Assembly: GCA_945866125.1 (NCBI GenBank)
Contig: CAMBFZ010000006.1
Coordinates: 73,501 to 137,500 of the forward strand
Length of the DNA stretch: 64,000 nucleotides
Direction of reading: 5' to 3'
Source: Bordetella parapertussis
Lineage (GTDB): Bacteria > Pseudomonadota > Gammaproteobacteria > Burkholderiales > Burkholderiaceae_D
Under the pieces are notes generated by a model. The model was not told the origin of the DNA and did not search any database. It saw nothing but the letters and a program-made list of their open reading frames with translations. Position numbers and translations under genes: made by a program. Shown here one piece after another: positions 61,999-64,000 of this stretch. How positions within the stretch are numbered: position 1 is the stretch's first letter; the number at the start of each line of letters is the position of its first letter.

Positions 61999-62517
61999 AT
62001 ATTTTATTTTGCGCAGGCCAAAATCGGATTGTTCGGGCGCAGGGCGTCTGAATTTGAGCGGTCTCAGCGGCAATTGGCTCCCATAGGGGGCATAATAATT
62101 TAGTCGCTCCTGCCCAACTCGTTTTTTCATGAGTGCCGTCATAACCGGCCTCTGGATGGTCAATACCCAGACGCCCATGACCGCATCCTGAGTGGACGCA
62201 TGCAATGTTAACCAATCACTGAGTAACTTTCCGCCGATACGACGGGCGCTGTTGCAATCGCCGAGCATGACTGCGGGATGCAATCGATGCAGGGTCGCCA
62301 TTACCCTTGCATGCTGCTCCAGGTGGCATTGTGTGGCGGGAAAGGAGGACTCCTCCATGAGGTTTTGTTCCTCGCCAAACGCGCGCTCCAGTTTTGTGAC
62401 CAGGCGGCGGTAAATTTCTGGGACTTCGCGTTCAGGGCAACGCATTAGCTGGCTGGCTAACGCCAATATGCTGCGGTGGTCGTCATCAATTTTACAAATG
62501 CCGGTGTACATGGCCAA
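61813..62517 (-). CDS. Hemerythrin-like protein with a long overlap into mltA
   Basis: 234 residues. Residues 1-115 carry a hemerythrin-like di-iron bundle: ICKIDDDHRSIL (H14), EEQNLMEESSFPATQCHLEQH (H65, H69, with Glu nearby) and TLHASTQDAV (H106, D111). This set is consistent with oxygen or redox sensing; exact iron binding is unproven. The C-terminal ~60 residues are basic, His/Pro-rich and lie antisense to the last 186 bp of mltA; they look like a run-through tail. Start ATG 62517. No neighbouring chemotaxis or signalling gene. Confidence 0.75.
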   Translation of the reverse strand: MAMYTGICKIDDDHRSILALASQLMRCPEREVPEIYRRLVTKLERAFGEEQNLMEESSFPATQCHLEQHARVMATLHRLHPAVMLGDCNSARRIGGKLLSDWLTLHASTQDAVMGVWVLTIQRPVMTALMKKRVGQERLNYYAPYGSQLPLRPLKFRRPAPEQSDFGLRKIKYLVPADLPRPLNESLGQQDPHHADLLHLAGLFARLGAKAPKKIGTHRITNRPPCILRHHQAP

Positions 62518-62669
62518 GGGTGAGTTAGGTTTTGAGAAACAACAGTAAAGCGTAGACGATTTGCGCCAGCGAGATAGAGATCTAAATCAAGCTCGGGCGA
62601 AATACGCGCAAGCGGCACGCTACAATCGCAGCTGTTGATTGCTAACTCACTACCAAAAAAGAGGGCTCC

Positions 62670-63446
62670 ATGAACTATGAAAATATCCTGATCGAGACGC
62701 AAGGTAAAGTCGGTGTAATCCGTCTAAATAGGCCGAAGGCACTCAATGCGCTCAACGACCAGCTAATGGATGAGTTAGGCCATGCCGCGCTTACGTTCGA
62801 TGCGGATGAGCAGATCGGCTGCATCGTTCTTCTCGGTAGTGAAAAAGCGTTTGCCGCTGGTGCAGATATTGGTGCGATGGCGAACTATAGCTATATGGAT
62901 GTCTATAAAGCAGGCTATATAAGCCGAAATTGGGAGCAACTTAGGCAGGTCCGCAAACCAGTTATCGCGGCCGTGGCTGGTTACGCGCTTGGCGGTGGCT
63001 GCGAGCTGGCAATGATGTGCGATTTTATTATCGCCGCGGAGAACGCAAAATTTGGTCAGCCAGAAATCAAGCTAGGCACAATTCCGGGCGCGGGCGGTAC
63101 GCAGCGCCTGCCAAGGGCCGTATCAAAGTCCAAGGCGATGGACATGTGTCTAACCGCCCGAATGATGGACGCGGCCGAAGCTGAGCGCGCGGGTCTTGTG
63201 TCACGCGTCGTACCGGCCGACAAGTTAGTGGAAGAAGCGTTGGCGGCGGCAGCAGTTATTGCCTCCATGTCGCTGCCGACGGTAATGATGATCAAGGAGT
63301 CCGTGAACCGAGCCTATGAATCTTCATTGGCCGATGGCGTTCAATATGAGCGTCGACTATTCCATAGCACGTTTGCCACAGAGGATCAGAAAGAGGGAAT
63401 GAAAGCGTTTGTCGAGAAACGCTTGCCAAACTTCCGAAACCTTTGA
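62670..63446 (+). CDS. Enoyl-CoA hydratase
   Basis: 258 residues, crotonase fold. [19 protein letters not shown] (oxyanion hole strand), [46 protein letters not shown] (both catalytic Glu residues) and the C-terminal [14 protein letters not shown]. Mitochondrial-type short-chain hydratase (FadB/EchS1-like). Stand-alone, 437 bp before the rRNA. Confidence 0.95.
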   Translation: MNYENILIETQGKVGVIRLNRPKALNALNDQLMDELGHAALTFDADEQIGCIVLLGSEKAFAAGADIGAMANYSYMDVYKAGYISRNWEQLRQVRKPVIAAVAGYALGGGCELAMMCDFIIAAENAKFGQPEIKLGTIPGAGGTQRLPRAVSKSKAMDMCLTARMMDAAEAERAGLVSRVVPADKLVEEALAAAAVIASMSLPTVMMIKESVNRAYESSLADGVQYERRLFHSTFATEDQKEGMKAFVEKRLPNFRNL

Positions 63447-63574
63447 TATAGTTCGCCTCCCGCTAAGTAGCCGTCGCTTCGGAAGTGATGAAAAGCGGCG
63501 GATAACCAGCGCGATGCAGCGGAAAAAAGCGCGGAGTCAGTAAGCAGTTTTGGATTTCAATCAAAACAAAATGT

Positions 63575-63603
63575 TTGACTGAATCCAGTAAATGCCGCAT
63601 AAT
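63575..63603 (+). promoter_or_regulatory. rRNA operon promoter P1
   Basis: TTGACT at 63575-63580 and CATAAT at 63598-63603 with a 17-bp spacer; a G/C-rich discriminator follows. The region upstream, 63540-63574, is A/T-rich and may be an UP element. The rest of 63447-63882 shows no gene. Confidence 0.7.
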
Positions 63604-63682
63604 TCCGCTTCTGTGTTGATGACGAACATGACGCTTCGATGACAACGCAGGTGGCACTGGTAACGGTGCTGTGCAGGAGATA

Positions 63683-63700
63683 AGTTCTTTAAAAATTAAC
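63683..63700 (+). promoter_or_regulatory. rRNA leader boxA-like antitermination site
   Basis: AGTTCTTTAAAAATTAAC, followed by AACCGATAAGTGTGGGC, which is the usual beta-proteobacterial rRNA leader sequence. boxA binds NusB-S10 so RNA polymerase resists termination. A leader hairpin (CTGTTCGCAAGAACAG, near 63800) follows. Confidence 0.75.
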
Positions 63701-63882
63701 AACCGATAAGTGTGGGCATTTGATGATGTGCGACGGAATGGCTTTGGTCATTTCGGAAACTTTAAAATTATCAAGTGCTCACAAAGAAGAAAAATAGGAC
63801 TGTTCGCAAGAACAGACCTGTCAGTATTTTGAGTGAGCGACGGTTCTTCGGAACCTGCCAGCAATGGCACAAAACAGAGATT

Positions 63883-64000
63883 AAACTGAAGAGTTTGATC
63901 CTGGCTCAGATTGAACGCTGGCGGCATGCCTTACACATGCAAGTCGAACGGCAGCACGGACTTCGGTCTGGTGGCGAGTGGCGAACGGGTGAGTAATATA
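63883..64000 (+). rRNA. rrs: 16S ribosomal RNA (5' end, partial)
   Basis: Begins AAACTGAAGAGTTTGATC at 63883; the segment GAGTTTGATCCTGGCTCAG is the universal 16S 5' end, and the sequence continues ATTGAACGCTGGCGGCATG, as in Burkholderiales. The gene runs off the right edge. The hypervariable part visible (V1) fits Oxalobacteraceae-like organisms, but I cannot test this. Confidence 0.97.

Noticed and set aside
1..64000. CRISPR array, prophage or insertion sequence
   Set aside because: No regularly spaced repeats, transposase, integrase or phage structural gene were seen on either strand.

Overview
The window looks like a chromosomal segment of a betaproteobacterium of the order Burkholderiales, most likely Oxalobacteraceae-like. 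The evidence is gene order (hisF-hisI-hisE-hinT-tatABC; petABC-sspA-sspB-tRNA-Thr; hemA-prfA-dsbB-prmC-tex-grxD-ubiX; rpe-gph-trpEGDC facing apaG-mltA) and the first ~118 nt of a 16S rRNA gene at the right edge. The genus call is inference.

Layout. 1-3146 (+): end of a histidine operon, a HIT hydrolase and the complete Tat translocase. 3156-6763: DUF2461 protein, a DegS-like periplasmic protease, Nif3-family protein and a LuxR-type response regulator. 6896-11303: cytochrome bc1 operon (its Rieske subunit carries a twin-arginine signal), sspAB and tRNA-Thr. 11355-14824 (-): cstA-ybdD with arsC-arsH downstream. 14979-25100: a hydratase, a secreted protein, the hemA-prfA-dsbB-prmC-tex-grxD-ubiX strand and a response regulator without its phosphoacceptor Asp. 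25191-30291: small secreted proteins, an MnmC-like protein with an eroded methyltransferase half, a serine hydrolase, a bactofilin and arfB without a canonical start codon. 30423-38388: YcaO, PhnA-like, DUF486, SOUL, DUF4188, two more bactofilins, small proteins, a dienelactone-hydrolase-like protein and a Stealth-type phosphotransferase preceded by an unlisted 45-residue membrane protein. 38757-44639: metabolic oxidoreductases. 44748-48509 (-): photolyase, a DCC-COQ7 fusion and a FAD-domain photolyase relative that may have its domains in swapped order.

48510-49726 is the most accessory-looking stretch. A copy of the 3' end of tRNA-Phe lies 650 bp from the real tRNA-Phe. The two enclose an intact ribbon-helix-helix antitoxin with its operator and a RelE/ParE toxin gene killed by one amber codon. 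49837-54711 (+) carries a UbiH-family hydroxylase, dsbC, an AcuI-like reductase and an M61 peptidase. 54731-60183 (-) is rpe-gph-trpEGDC. Between gph and trpE lies a 28-codon reading frame with three clustered Trp codons, a strong candidate for a trp leader peptide. 60338-63446 carries apaG, a 34-residue membrane protein, mltA, a hemerythrin-like protein overlapping mltA tail to tail, and an enoyl-CoA hydratase. An rRNA promoter and leader precede the 16S gene.

Most of the window is ordinary core chromosome. Observations with most novelty are the photolyase/DCC-COQ7/FAD-domain operon, the trp leader, the MnmC remnant, the decayed toxin-antitoxin island at tRNA-Phe, the start-less arfB and the two small membrane proteins. 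I see no CRISPR array, transposase, prophage or recognisable defence system.
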